A stretch of 31,571 nt of DNA from a virus. The notes beneath the pieces are model-generated. The model ran no database searches. It was not told the origin of the DNA and saw only the letters and a list, made by a program, of their open reading frames with translations. Every line of letters starts with the position of its first letter. Positions within the stretch are counted from its first letter, which is position 1. Below are positions 25,555-31,571 of the stretch, one piece after another. Both the position numbers and the translations under genes were made by a program. The stretch spans positions 1-31,571 of IMG/VR virus record IMGVR_UViG_3300042922_000054; one strand, 5' to 3'.

Positions 25555-25588
25555 TGTCCGTGCCCTCCATTTCTCAAATATTTTGTCT

Positions 25589-26560
25589 TTAGAGCATCAT
25601 CATGCTGGATGCTTGCTCTATGACTTTGAGGCTGATCCGGTCGTTGCCAGTCTCAGAAAGGATTCTAAACACGTTCTGCAAAGTCCGATCAAGGAGTCGG
25701 AAGCAGCCGGACTGCATATCGCAAGCGCGAGTCTTGAGTTCTGCAAGTGCATCCTGATCAATGTCATAGCCGGAGAGGTAACTATCAACTTCTGCCGAAG
25801 TCAGTCCGCGAAGCGAGGCATAAAAGTCAACCCGATTAGCCATTCGTCCGAGATAGCTCTTGATCTGCGCTTCGAGCTTTGGTTCTCCGGCGATTACGAT
25901 ACCAACATCGGACTGATCGAAGATTGCCCGGAGTATCTCCATTTTCTTCTGTGTAAACTTACTGACAAGCTTGTCGGCCTCGTCAATGACAATGAGATAT
26001 CCCTTGTTGGTGTTGCAAAAATCACGAATTCCGTTGACTCTACGCCAGATACTTCCATAGCCGGAGGGGATACCGAGAGACCTTTCGATCGCTTCCACAA
26101 GATCGCGGCAGCCCATTGTGTCGTCGCACTCGATATAAGCGACGCGGGGGAGCTTGGCGTATTCTTTGAGTGTGTGGGTCTTTCCATAACCGGAGCGACC
26201 GACCACGATCCCAAGGCCTATGTACTCCTGGCAGCTCTGGCAGACGCCGAGTATTGCCTTTGCATCCCGTGAATCGTAGAAGCGGGGGCGGCTCTTTGTT
26301 GGTGCCTTCGGAGCAGGAGCGAGGGCAATCACTTCGCCCTGTCTCGAAAGGTAATCTGCAAGCAGTTTCTCAATGCCGCTTGGATCGCTATCATATTTTC
26401 CGCTGAGATACCGGGATACACTTGTGCGTGAATATCCGATTTCGCGGGCGAGTTCTGCAATGCTCTTTCCAGTGTTTCTGAGATGAGCGTTGATTTTTTC
26501 AACGAGGTCTTTCGTCAGTGTATAGGTGTTAGCGTTTCTTTCTGCTGCTGTGACTTCCAT
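25589..26560 (-). CDS. MuB-like transposition AAA+ ATPase
   Basis: A 323-aa target-DNA chooser and transposase activator. An N-terminal helix-turn-helix (33-55: IAELAREIGYSRTSVSRYLSG) is followed by the ATPase with Walker A GRSGYGKT (121-128), Walker B LIVIDEAD (189-196) and sensor 1 VIAGEP (222-227). MuB coats DNA and gives target immunity. I choose ATG 26560, 10 bp after the transposase stop, because AGGAGG lies just upstream. The first 20 nt of this frame (26558-26541) are perfectly complementary to the candidate small RNA at 31251-31268. Confidence 0.94.
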   Translation of the reverse strand: MEVTAAERNANTYTLTKDLVEKINAHLRNTGKSIAELAREIGYSRTSVSRYLSGKYDSDPSGIEKLLADYLSRQGEVIALAPAPKAPTKSRPRFYDSRDAKAILGVCQSCQEYIGLGIVVGRSGYGKTHTLKEYAKLPRVAYIECDDTMGCRDLVEAIERSLGIPSGYGSIWRRVNGIRDFCNTNKGYLIVIDEADKLVSKFTQKKMEILRAIFDQSDVGIVIAGEPKLEAQIKSYLGRMANRVDFYASLRGLTSAEVDSYLSGYDIDQDALAELKTRACDMQSGCFRLLDRTLQNVFRILSETGNDRISLKVIEQASSMMML

Positions 26561-26570
26561 AATAATCCTC

Positions 26571-28649
26571 CTATTCATTCATGGCTCTCAGGCGAGAGAG
26601 CGCATCATCTGCTTTTTTGCCGAGAAACTCGTCCCCAGCTCCATTTTTCTTTTTTGATTGCTTGCCCGCTGCTGTTGCCCGGAACTCCTTATCATTTGGC
26701 AGTGCAACAACTTTCGAGCTTCTTTTGGCTTTGATGGTAAGATCGATCTTCCCGATCGCGTCGGAGGGGCGACCTTCTTCCTCGAATCGCGCTTTATATG
26801 GGCGGGTCATGCTTTCCAAAATTTCGCGCATTTCCTTTTCCTGTCGCTTTTGGTTGCGTAAGTGCTTTTCAAGTGCGACCTGCGAACAGTGGGGGCCAAA
26901 CTGCAAGAGCTCGGCGGAAACGGCTTCGCATATCCTCCGGCCTGTTTCGTCATAAACGTAGAGCTTTGTCACATCGTCGATATCCCACTTGATACCGACC
27001 TTCTTGCCGATATAGTGGCACAGCTCGTAGTCTGTGTAGAGGGTTCCGAACTTCTGGATACCCTGATTACGGACGAGGGCGGTGTCAGCCTTCATGAGCA
27101 GCATCGCCGCATACTCGCGGGGTGGAGCGGCTTTCTCGTAACGAGGGCCGTTCTCAAACATATCAATCGGCGTGATCCATTTTTCCCCGGCGTCTTTAAG
27201 GCCGCGATGTTCACGAGTGTGGTACTTCTCATTCTTCCACTTCGTCCAGAGCTCAAAGAACTCGCCCATCGTGAGCAGTTCGCCACGCTCAAGCATTTTG
27301 TCGATGTCTTTCTGTCTCTTGGCGTAGGTCTTGGAGCCTGTGAGCGTGCCCGTATAGCTTTCGAACCAGCGAGAGAACTTGTCGCATACCGTTTTGAAGA
27401 GTCTCTCGATCGGCTTATCCCATGGTTGATAGGGGAGCGATCTCCCGACTTCCTGGATTCCGATGCTCTGGTAAAAGCCTATCGTCTCAGAGTCAAACTG
27501 AAAATCAATGTTACGCTGTGTTCGGCTTTGCCCAGTCAAGGTCTTCGCGGTGTAGTCCTTGCCGTTGTCGATATGGAGTATCTTCGGTACGCCGCCTGGT
27601 TCATTTTCGCTGTAGATCATTTTAACCAAACTCTCTTTGAGGGTCTGGTTGTTAGCATTGATACAAGCCACGTCTCCGAGGATCGTCCGGCTTTTCATGT
27701 CAAGCCAGGCGGCAAGGTGCGGGCGAACTGCCTTGATCTTTCCATTCGGCAAGGTGACTTGCACCCAGAAATCGAAGGTGTGCTCGTCTCCGATGACGTA
27801 CTCCATAACTTCAAGGGTAGTGGCGTCACGTTTCGCCTTGAGCATTTTCTTATTCTTCCAGTCTCGTGAGCCGTTGGCAGCGAGATAACGGGCGCTTTCG
27901 GCTCCGGGTTGATCCATGAGATGTTTTATGTACCTGGCGACCGTCTTGATAGAGGGGTATCCCTCCCAGCTTCGGACCTCAGCGATTTCCTCAAACTTTT
28001 CATAGAGCATTTCGATTGTTCCGAGGTTTGCGGCAAAGTGCTTATCGAACCAGATATTTTCGATCACTGCTTTCTGTTCGTTGGTAAGGCTTGGAAAGCT
28101 TCCGACTTCCTTCGGCTTCCGGCAGAGTGAGAGAGCTCGAAAATACTCCCGGTTCTTTCCATCTCCCTTTTCCAGACGAAGCGCCCAGGCATTAGCTTCA
28201 AGAACGCTTGTGACGTATCTGTAAAGGGTTGGTGTGCTCACTGCAAGGCTTAATGCAAAGCGGTCAGCAAAGGCGGTGCGGTCTGGGCCTGAGTAGTCGA
28301 TATATTCCTGCACACGCTTTGCGAGTTCAACCGCTTCATAGTATTGTTTCTTGTGCGTCTCGATGAAGTGATTCAGGTCAATCTCCATATACCAAGGTAT
28401 CGACGACACTGTTTTCTGTTCGATGATGACATCCCTCCCGTCTATTTTCTGAGCGGCCTTGTGCGCCTTCTTGGCCTTTGCAGACAGAGAGGCGACGGAG
28501 ACCATGATATGTTCTTTCCCTCCACAATCGCGGGGTTGTGATTTAGTTTTGAAAGCCATGGGGCTGCGTTTGATTCGCTTTTGCATAGTATCGTAGGTTA
28601 TCCCTTCAAACGCTGCCGCCTCCTCAAGTGTTACGTATAGCTCCGGCAC
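26571..28649 (-). CDS. MuA-like DDE transposase
   Basis: A 692-aa transposase (MuA is 663). N-terminal DNA-binding region: LEEAAAFEGITYDTMQKRI (8-26), then a second helical end-binding domain (about 100-250). The catalytic core has D288 (GDEHTF), D361 (HIDNGKDY) and E415 (KPIERLFK). Spacings of 73 and 54 compare with 67 and 56 in MuA. The C-terminus is basic and probably contacts the MuB-like partner and ClpX. Start GTG 28649 with AAGGGAGG upstream. It should act on the ends at 71 and 31543. Confidence 0.96.
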   Translation of the reverse strand: MPELYVTLEEAAAFEGITYDTMQKRIKRSPMAFKTKSQPRDCGGKEHIMVSVASLSAKAKKAHKAAQKIDGRDVIIEQKTVSSIPWYMEIDLNHFIETHKKQYYEAVELAKRVQEYIDYSGPDRTAFADRFALSLAVSTPTLYRYVTSVLEANAWALRLEKGDGKNREYFRALSLCRKPKEVGSFPSLTNEQKAVIENIWFDKHFAANLGTIEMLYEKFEEIAEVRSWEGYPSIKTVARYIKHLMDQPGAESARYLAANGSRDWKNKKMLKAKRDATTLEVMEYVIGDEHTFDFWVQVTLPNGKIKAVRPHLAAWLDMKSRTILGDVACINANNQTLKESLVKMIYSENEPGGVPKILHIDNGKDYTAKTLTGQSRTQRNIDFQFDSETIGFYQSIGIQEVGRSLPYQPWDKPIERLFKTVCDKFSRWFESYTGTLTGSKTYAKRQKDIDKMLERGELLTMGEFFELWTKWKNEKYHTREHRGLKDAGEKWITPIDMFENGPRYEKAAPPREYAAMLLMKADTALVRNQGIQKFGTLYTDYELCHYIGKKVGIKWDIDDVTKLYVYDETGRRICEAVSAELLQFGPHCSQVALEKHLRNQKRQEKEMREILESMTRPYKARFEEEGRPSDAIGKIDLTIKAKRSSKVVALPNDKEFRATAAGKQSKKKNGAGDEFLGKKADDALSRLRAMNE

Positions 28650-28667
28650 TTCTGTCCCTCCCTTCTG

Positions 28668-28892
28668 TTATGCTGCTTTGAGTCGTTCTACTTTCGTTGG
28701 GTCAAGCTCAAGAGCTACGACGATCGCCGAGAGGTATTTCTCGCCCGAGCGGGTTCCGTAAAGAATGTAGCTCAGATATTGTGGAGAGGTTCCAACCACC
28801 GCGGCGAGCTCCGTCTTACTCATGTCTTTATCGGTCAGAGCCTTGATCACGTATTTTCCAAATGGGGTGAGTTTCTTGTTCCTGCCTTTCAT
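28668..28892 (-). CDS. Ner-like small HTH regulator
   Basis: A 74-aa protein that is almost only a helix-turn-helix: MSKTELAAVVGTSPQYLSYILYG at about 24-46. It lies directly upstream of the transposase gene, like Mu ner, which represses early transcription. It is divergent from the 71-aa gene at 29008, with a 115-bp gap that holds two ACTATT repeats. Start after AAAGGAGG. Confidence 0.85.
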   Translation of the reverse strand: MKGRNKKLTPFGKYVIKALTDKDMSKTELAAVVGTSPQYLSYILYGTRSGEKYLSAIVVALELDPTKVERLKAA

Positions 28893-29007
28893 CGCGCTCC
28901 TCCTTTCTTATGGAACTATTTCTAAGTACTATTACATCTGGTTTCTTCATCCCCCAATGCTATATAATGAAGCTGTCACGAATCATTCAGGAAAGGGGGT
29001 GAATGAC
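28893..29007. promoter_or_regulatory. Divergent control region between Ner-like gene and 71-aa gene
   Basis: Rightward there is an extended -10 (TGCTATATAAT, 28958-28968) with only a weak -35, then GAAAGGGGGTG as ribosome site for TTG 29008. Leftward TTGGGG-17-TAATAG is a weak promoter candidate for the Ner-like gene. The repeated ACTATT (about 28913-28934) could be an operator. Direct evidence is limited to these words. Confidence 0.5.
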
Positions 29008-29223
29008 TTGTCAAACTGGATTGATACAGGGAACCCATACGCTGACGATGTGCTCTATAAGCGTTTTATGGATGACCCTGTTCTACAAGCCCTTATTGAA
29101 TACCTTGAGAGAAAAGGGTTGCTCAATAAGGTTGAGTTTGCAAAGTTTCTTAACGATCGCTGTCGCGTTGCCGTTGAGGAGAGAGAGGAGGCCATCCGTG
29201 AACAGCGGCGAGAGAGTCAGTAA
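29008..29223 (+). CDS. 71-aa unknown protein on the opposite strand (moron-like)
   Basis: A 71-aa acidic, helical protein (SNWIDTGNPYADDVLYKRF, then DPVLQALIEYLERKGLLNKVEF). Start TTG 29008 is chosen because GAAAGGGGGTG, nearly complementary to the 16S end, stands at ideal distance; GTG 28999 overlaps that site. It faces against the early operon and its last 74 bp overlap the 3' end of the 313-aa gene. Codon structure and the ribosome site suggest a real gene. Function unknown; expression in the lysogen is possible. Confidence 0.72.
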   Translation: MSNWIDTGNPYADDVLYKRFMDDPVLQALIEYLERKGLLNKVEFAKFLNDRCRVAVEEREEAIREQRRESQ

Positions 29224-30091
29224 GCTTATTCTCATATCGTAGGAATTCTCTGAATTCCTGGCGATACTCCTCGGCTTGATCCTCCTGTGGTGCCGTCTGA
29301 ATCTCAGGCGGCTCTCTTTTTATGCCTGTCTCCATTTCTCGCCGATACTGGCGGATTGCGTAATTCGTCATAAACATTCGATCAAGCTCCATGTAAAGTT
29401 TTCGGAGCTCTGCCACCATAACCTGACGAGGCCATCCGTCAAGGAGGTTAATCTGTTCATCCATTTGGCGGCTCATGTTAAATATGTTAAGGTAGATTTG
29501 ACAATCGTTTTGAGGACAATCCTTTGAAAGATCATTGCCGAGTTGATAAATTCTTGGGTTGTAGCCCCTACGCTTATATTCTTCCGGCAAATTCATGAAT
29601 CGGTCTGGTCTGGGTCTGACGTCCTCAAAATAGTTCAGATCAAGATAACAAGCATCAGGGTCGAGAATACCAAGTTCCCTAAACGCTACCATAAATCCGT
29701 AAAGTTGATGACGTGCTGTGGCGGGGGTTACTGTTGGGTATCGATCACTTCCAATTTGATAAATAAGGGCCTTCTCCCATTCGGAGACCATCTTCACGGG
29801 ATCGATCGGCTTCTCCTCAATATCGTTGTCTGTCTGTTTGATGATGCTATAAATTGACAACTGTTCGTCCATATCAAACTCAGAGTTAAGCCCGCGAGCT
29901 TGATCGATGGCTTCTGTAAGAGTTTCAGCATTGTCAAACTCCATGATATGGCGGTCAAGGCCGAGGTTCCCGGTGTAGTCTTCTGCATCAATAACACCAT
30001 AGTTTCCAAGTCCTGTGCCTTTCCATTCTTTGATCTCGCGGTCGTTAAACTTGACAACGAGATATCCATTGATTTTCTTAATTTTTCTCAT
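29150..30091 (-). CDS. Unknown 313-aa early protein
   Basis: A 313-aa soluble protein. The N-terminal 60 residues (NGYLVVKFNDREIKEW, GNYGVIDAEDYTGNL, IMEFDNAETLTEAIDQARGL) resemble a domain seen in small proteins of Bacillota mobile elements. The middle is helical, with conserved-looking aromatic residues (YPTVTPATARHQLYGFM) and a cysteine pair in DCPQNDC. It is the second gene of the early transcript, after the DUF6906-like gene. No catalytic motif recognised. AAGGAAGGAG upstream. Probably early host takeover or regulation, but this is a guess. Confidence 0.75.
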   Translation of the reverse strand: MRKIKKINGYLVVKFNDREIKEWKGTGLGNYGVIDAEDYTGNLGLDRHIMEFDNAETLTEAIDQARGLNSEFDMDEQLSIYSIIKQTDNDIEEKPIDPVKMVSEWEKALIYQIGSDRYPTVTPATARHQLYGFMVAFRELGILDPDACYLDLNYFEDVRPRPDRFMNLPEEYKRRGYNPRIYQLGNDLSKDCPQNDCQIYLNIFNMSRQMDEQINLLDGWPRQVMVAELRKLYMELDRMFMTNYAIRQYRREMETGIKREPPEIQTAPQEDQAEEYRQEFREFLRYENKLTDSLAAVHGWPPLSPQRQRDSDR

Positions 30092-30115
30092 TTCTGCTGC
30101 TCCTTCCTTACTCGC

Positions 30116-30280
30116 TTATACGAGCTTTACGGGGATGACCTTTACGCGGTCAGTTTTCTTATGTAGGGCAATGAGTTCTCCGTCTGGCTTCTGGCGGATG
30201 ATTAGCCAGTTCTCCGGGGCTAGGCCTGCTTGTCCGAGCCTGATCTTTTGCTTAAGGGTCGGTTTCTTGCCATGCTTCAC
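30116..30280 (-). CDS. DUF6906-like small early protein
   Basis: A 54-aa protein starting at GTG 30280 after AAAAAGGAGGCG. MKHGKKPTLKQKIRL followed by GLAPENWLIIRQ and a short beta end fits the DUF6906 family, small basic proteins widespread in Bacillota phages. It is the first gene from the early promoter, with a leader of about 70 nt. Function of the family unknown. Confidence 0.8.
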   Translation of the reverse strand: MKHGKKPTLKQKIRLGQAGLAPENWLIIRQKPDGELIALHKKTDRVKVIPVKLV

Positions 30281-30328
30281 GTAAATCGCCTCCTTTTTAT
30301 TTCCATTTTCCTGACTGTTGTGTTATGC

Positions 30329-30357
30329 TTGTTTTGATTTAGTTTTTAATCTAAAAT
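30329..30357 (+). promoter_or_regulatory. Rightward repressor promoter
   Basis: TTGTTT (30329-30334), 17 bp, TAAAAT (30352-30357). The transcript would start near 30364, cross both palindromes and reach the repressor's TTG start at 30434. The first palindrome sits at its start point, so the repressor may limit its own synthesis. Confidence 0.6.
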
Positions 30358-30358
30358 T

Positions 30359-30387
30359 AGTATACCCGGATTTACGGGCGATGTCAA
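30359..30387 (-). promoter_or_regulatory. Leftward early promoter
   Basis: On the leftward strand TTGACA (30382-30387), 17 bp, TATACT (30359-30364). The -35 is perfect and the -10 differs by one base. It points at the early operon (DUF6906-like gene onward). The spacer contains palindrome O1, so repressor binding would block it directly. Confidence 0.88.
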
Positions 30388-30410
30388 CGGTTTTCCGGGT
30401 GAATTGCCCG
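30365..30410. promoter_or_regulatory. Repressor operators O1 and O2
   Basis: O1 is CCCGGATTTACGGG (30365-30378), with CCCG and CGGG arms 6 bp apart, inside the spacer of the early promoter. O2 is CGGGTGAATTGCCCG (30396-30410), with the arms in the reverse order. Together they place GC-rich half sites in an AT-rich region between divergent genes. Binding by the HTH repressor is inferred. Confidence 0.72.
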
Positions 30411-30433
30411 TATTTTTAAGGAGGAGGATTTTT

Positions 30434-30883
30434 TTGTTTGTCGATATTTTAAAAGAACTAAGAAACAAGAAAGGCATATCTCAAGGGCGTTTAGCAAAGG
30501 AGGTTGGTGTTTCTGCGGGCAATGTGAGTGATTGGGAGACAGGGAAGACTAAGCCTGGTTATAACGCTCTCGCCGAGCTTGCCCGTTTTTTCGGGGTGTC
30601 GGCTGACTATCTGCTTGGGATTTCGGTCGGAAATACGGGTGATATAGCTCGATCGACATTACAATGTGACGGTGTCCCTCTCTCAGAATCAGAAGCTGAT
30701 TTAATAGCTATGTTGCGTTTAATTGATGAGGGGGATATGCAGACAGTCTTTGAATTGGTAAAGCTAAAATATGAGTTGAAGACAGGGGGAAAGGTCTCAT
30801 CTTATTCAATGTATCCCGACGTGATAGAGAGGCGAAAGAACAACACCGAAAGCGATGATAAATCTTCTCATGGAATTGCTTAA
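30434..30883 (+). CDS. Phage repressor, XRE/cI-type
   Basis: A 149-aa lysogeny repressor. Residues 1-60 are an XRE helix-turn-helix (ISQGRLAKEVGVSAGNVSDWE; GYNALAELARFFGVSADYLLG). The C-terminal part (LSESEADLIAMLRLIDEGD, then FELVKLKYE) is a short dimerisation region. There is no S24 peptidase domain, so SOS self-cleavage is unlikely. The start is TTG 30434, which has AAGGAGGAGGA six bases upstream; the in-frame TTG at 30404 lies before that site, inside O2. In Mu, c has the same outermost position. Confidence 0.9.
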   Translation: MFVDILKELRNKKGISQGRLAKEVGVSAGNVSDWETGKTKPGYNALAELARFFGVSADYLLGISVGNTGDIARSTLQCDGVPLSESEADLIAMLRLIDEGDMQTVFELVKLKYELKTGGKVSSYSMYPDVIERRKNNTESDDKSSHGIA

Positions 30884-30897
30884 TTTTTTTTACGGTA

Positions 30898-30922
30898 ATG
30901 ATTAAAAAGTTAATCATATTTT
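30898..30922 (+). terminator. AT-rich hairpin after the repressor gene
   Basis: ATGATTAA/TTAATCAT (30898-30905 and 30910-30917) with loop AAAG is followed by ATTTTTG. The stem has little GC, so it is a weak terminator candidate, 15 bp after the repressor stop. Confidence 0.5.
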
Positions 30923-31030
30923 TGTCCGATTGCTTACATACATTTTTCACGGCTTAATATTGCCTAAAACCCGCATGAATTGGTCAATCGGACAAAACGG
31001 ACTGCTTTTTTCAAAAATGTCCGATTGCTT
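30922..31030. repeat. Three TGTCCGATTG elements, candidate internal transposase sites
   Basis: TTGTCCGATTGCTT occurs at 30922, TGTCCGATTGCTT at 31018-31030, and the inverse CAATCGGACAA at 30985-30995. A degenerate copy lies near 30998. The core TTGTCCGA also appears, read outward, in the second site of the opposite phage end (98-105). They are therefore probably bound by the transposase, as L2/L3-like sites or as a transposition enhancer, although they lie 510-620 bp from the end. Confidence 0.65.
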
Positions 31031-31189
31031 TTTTATATTTTTCCATCGTTTGATTTGCTGGTGCGCGTATTTTCTAACGGGGCGCGTAACGGCTTGTTTT
31101 GCTGTGATCTATTTAAAACACTTGCTTTTATGCTTTTTATGACATAAAAAATTGCACGCTGTAACGCCACGTTCGCACGGTTACGCTAC
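31031..31189. other. Non-coding stretch, no gene seen
   Basis: No credible reading frame with a ribosome site. Short GCGCGTA/TAACGG repeats at 31060-31095 and a weak hairpin (GTAAC/GTTAC, about 31161-31184) are the only structure noted. It leads into the small-RNA promoter. Confidence 0.5.
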
Positions 31190-31218
31190 TCGACAAATGC
31201 GGCTGTTTTTGGTATACT
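31190..31218 (+). promoter_or_regulatory. Strong promoter of the candidate small RNA
   Basis: TCGACA (31190-31195), exactly 17 bp, TATACT (31213-31218), with TGG directly before the -10 (extended -10). Both hexamers match consensus at 5 of 6. There is no good reading frame with a ribosome site behind it, so its product is probably an RNA. Start expected near 31225. Confidence 0.78.
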
Positions 31219-31224
31219 CAATTT

Positions 31225-31350
31225 AAGGGTCGTGAGACCGTCTTCATTGGTCTGCTGCTGTGACTTCCGAGACGTTTCTCTCGACTCTTATGTTTTATAC
31301 ATCGTTGATGTCATGCGGTTTCGCGGGTCTCGCGTTGATTAGCTGCATTG
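31225..31350 (+). ncRNA. Candidate antisense small RNA against the MuB-like mRNA
   Basis: The predicted RNA begins with hairpin GGUC-GUGA-GACC, closed by a GNRA tetraloop (31228-31239). Next comes UCUGCUGCUGUGACUUCC (31251-31268), perfectly complementary over 18 nt to the MuB-like mRNA from the G of its AUG into codon 7. Hairpins follow: CGAGA/UCUCG (31268-31283) and ACAUC/GAUGU (31299-31311). CGUGAGACC (31231-31239) can also pair with GGUCUCGCG (31326-31334), closing the whole element. No clear 3' terminator is seen, so the end is approximate. The match is direct; regulation is inferred. Confidence 0.55.
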
Positions 31351-31371
31351 CTTGACTTCTATCTTTTCTAG

Positions 31372-31406
31372 CAAAATAAAAAGACGCCGATCAATTCGAC
31401 GCCTCT
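31372..31406 (-). terminator. Leftward terminator inside the phage end
   Basis: Read leftward, GAGGCGTCGA-ATTGA-TCGGCGTCTT forms a stem of about 8-10 bp with two or three G-U pairs, followed by TTTTTATTTT. On the rightward strand the G-U pairs become A/C mismatches, so it is one-directional. It would stop host transcription entering the phage from the right and protect the switch region. Confidence 0.6.
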
Positions 31407-31506
31407 ATCTCAAAATATTTAATAATCAAATCATTTTATCCCACTTATAAATCGTTCAATCCCGCATAAACAATGGGTTTTCTCATTTTTTCCCGGGCCG
31501 TCCCGC

Positions 31507-31543
31507 CGTATCCCGTAATTCTCAATTTTCTTGTCTCCGTACA
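31507..31543. repeat. Phage terminus, repressor end (attL-like)
   Basis: The reverse complement begins TGTACGGAGACAAG, with the GACAA core at the same offset (8 nt) as at the other end. TTGAGAA and CGG also line up, 24 of 37 positions in all. Further in, GAGAAAA followed by CCAT recurs at both ends with an offset of about 18 bp. The phage would end with ...TACA at 31543. Confidence 0.75.
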
Positions 31544-31571
31544 CTTTCCATTACAACTCACTCCTTTTTAC
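31544..31571. other. Flanking DNA outside the repressor end
   Basis: These 28 bases lie beyond the terminal CA. They show no relation to the left flank and no gene. Probably host DNA. Confidence 0.5.

Noticed and set aside
25415-26272. Rightward frame of 285 codons opposite the MuB-like gene
   Set aside because: Shadow of a clearly coding AAA+ gene; no ribosome site or motif.
26862-27869. Long rightward frame of 335 codons opposite the transposase
   Set aside because: It mirrors the codon structure of the transposase gene, lacks a ribosome site and shows no domain.
31225-31283. Mini-CRISPR unit with a MuB-targeting spacer
   Set aside because: GAGAC words flank the 18-nt match, but the flanks are not true repeats and no Cas gene is present.
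31381-31404. Direct repeat GACGCC as an attachment site
   Set aside because: It is better explained as the two arms of a leftward terminator with G-U pairs, and Mu-like phages do not use site-specific attachment.
1-31571. tRNA genes, integrase, Mom modification gene or fibre invertase
   Set aside because: None seen on either strand; recombination is covered by the DDE transposase, and all late genes are accounted for.

Overview
The window is an essentially complete Mu-like transposable phage of a Gram-positive host, about 31.5 kb long. I place its two ends at positions 71 and 31543. They are an inverted pair that matches at 24 of 37 positions without gaps, and each starts 5'-TGTA with a GACAA core 8 nt inside. 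The gene set (DDE transposase plus AAA+ partner, Gam, GemA, Mor, then Mu-order head and contractile-tail genes) identifies the phage type. Strong AGGAGG ribosome sites, an Amidase_2 endolysin, a DUF6906-like early protein and a DUF6848-like tail chaperone point to Bacillota (Clostridia or Negativicutes is my guess). The flanks (1-70 and 31544-31571) show no shared 5-bp target duplication, so the record may come from packaged virion DNA or from a rearranged prophage.

Layout, read from the repressor end at the right. (1) 30884-31543: terminal region with a transposase-type end, three copies of a TGTCCGATTG element, and an undescribed candidate small RNA behind a near-consensus promoter. (2) 30284-30434: the lysis/lysogeny switch, with a rightward repressor promoter and a perfect-spacing leftward early promoter (TTGACA-17-TATACT) whose spacer holds a CCCG/CGGG palindrome. 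(3) 30280-22250, leftward: early and middle genes (DUF6906-like protein, a 313-aa unknown, Ner-like HTH, MuA-like transposase, MuB-like ATPase, small accessory proteins, Gam, GemA, endolysin, Mor), closed by a 16-bp-stem terminator at 22151-22185. (4) 22123-233, leftward: late genes: holin, gp25/gp26-like proteins, small and large terminase, portal, gpF, protease with nested scaffold, decoration protein, major head, head-tail joining genes, sheath, tube, frameshifted chaperone pair, tape measure, baseplate, fibre, and last a subtilisin-like protease.

Three genes run against this flow: the repressor (30434-30883), a 71-aa protein (29008-29223) and a membrane protein (9185-9430) that has its own terminator. 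The last two look like morons, independently transcribed cargo that could be expressed in the lysogen.

The most unusual signal is the candidate RNA at about 31225-31350. It carries 18 nt perfectly complementary to the start-codon region of the MuB-like mRNA (26541-26558). This would be an RNA brake on phage transposition, acting in trans from the phage end. It is a hypothesis from sequence only. Other points of interest are an A_AAT_TTG frameshift in the tail chaperones, a Z-like scaffold start inside the protease gene, an endolysin placed upstream of mor, competing hairpins at the end of the late operon, and a 20-bp perfect palindrome in front of the protease gene.
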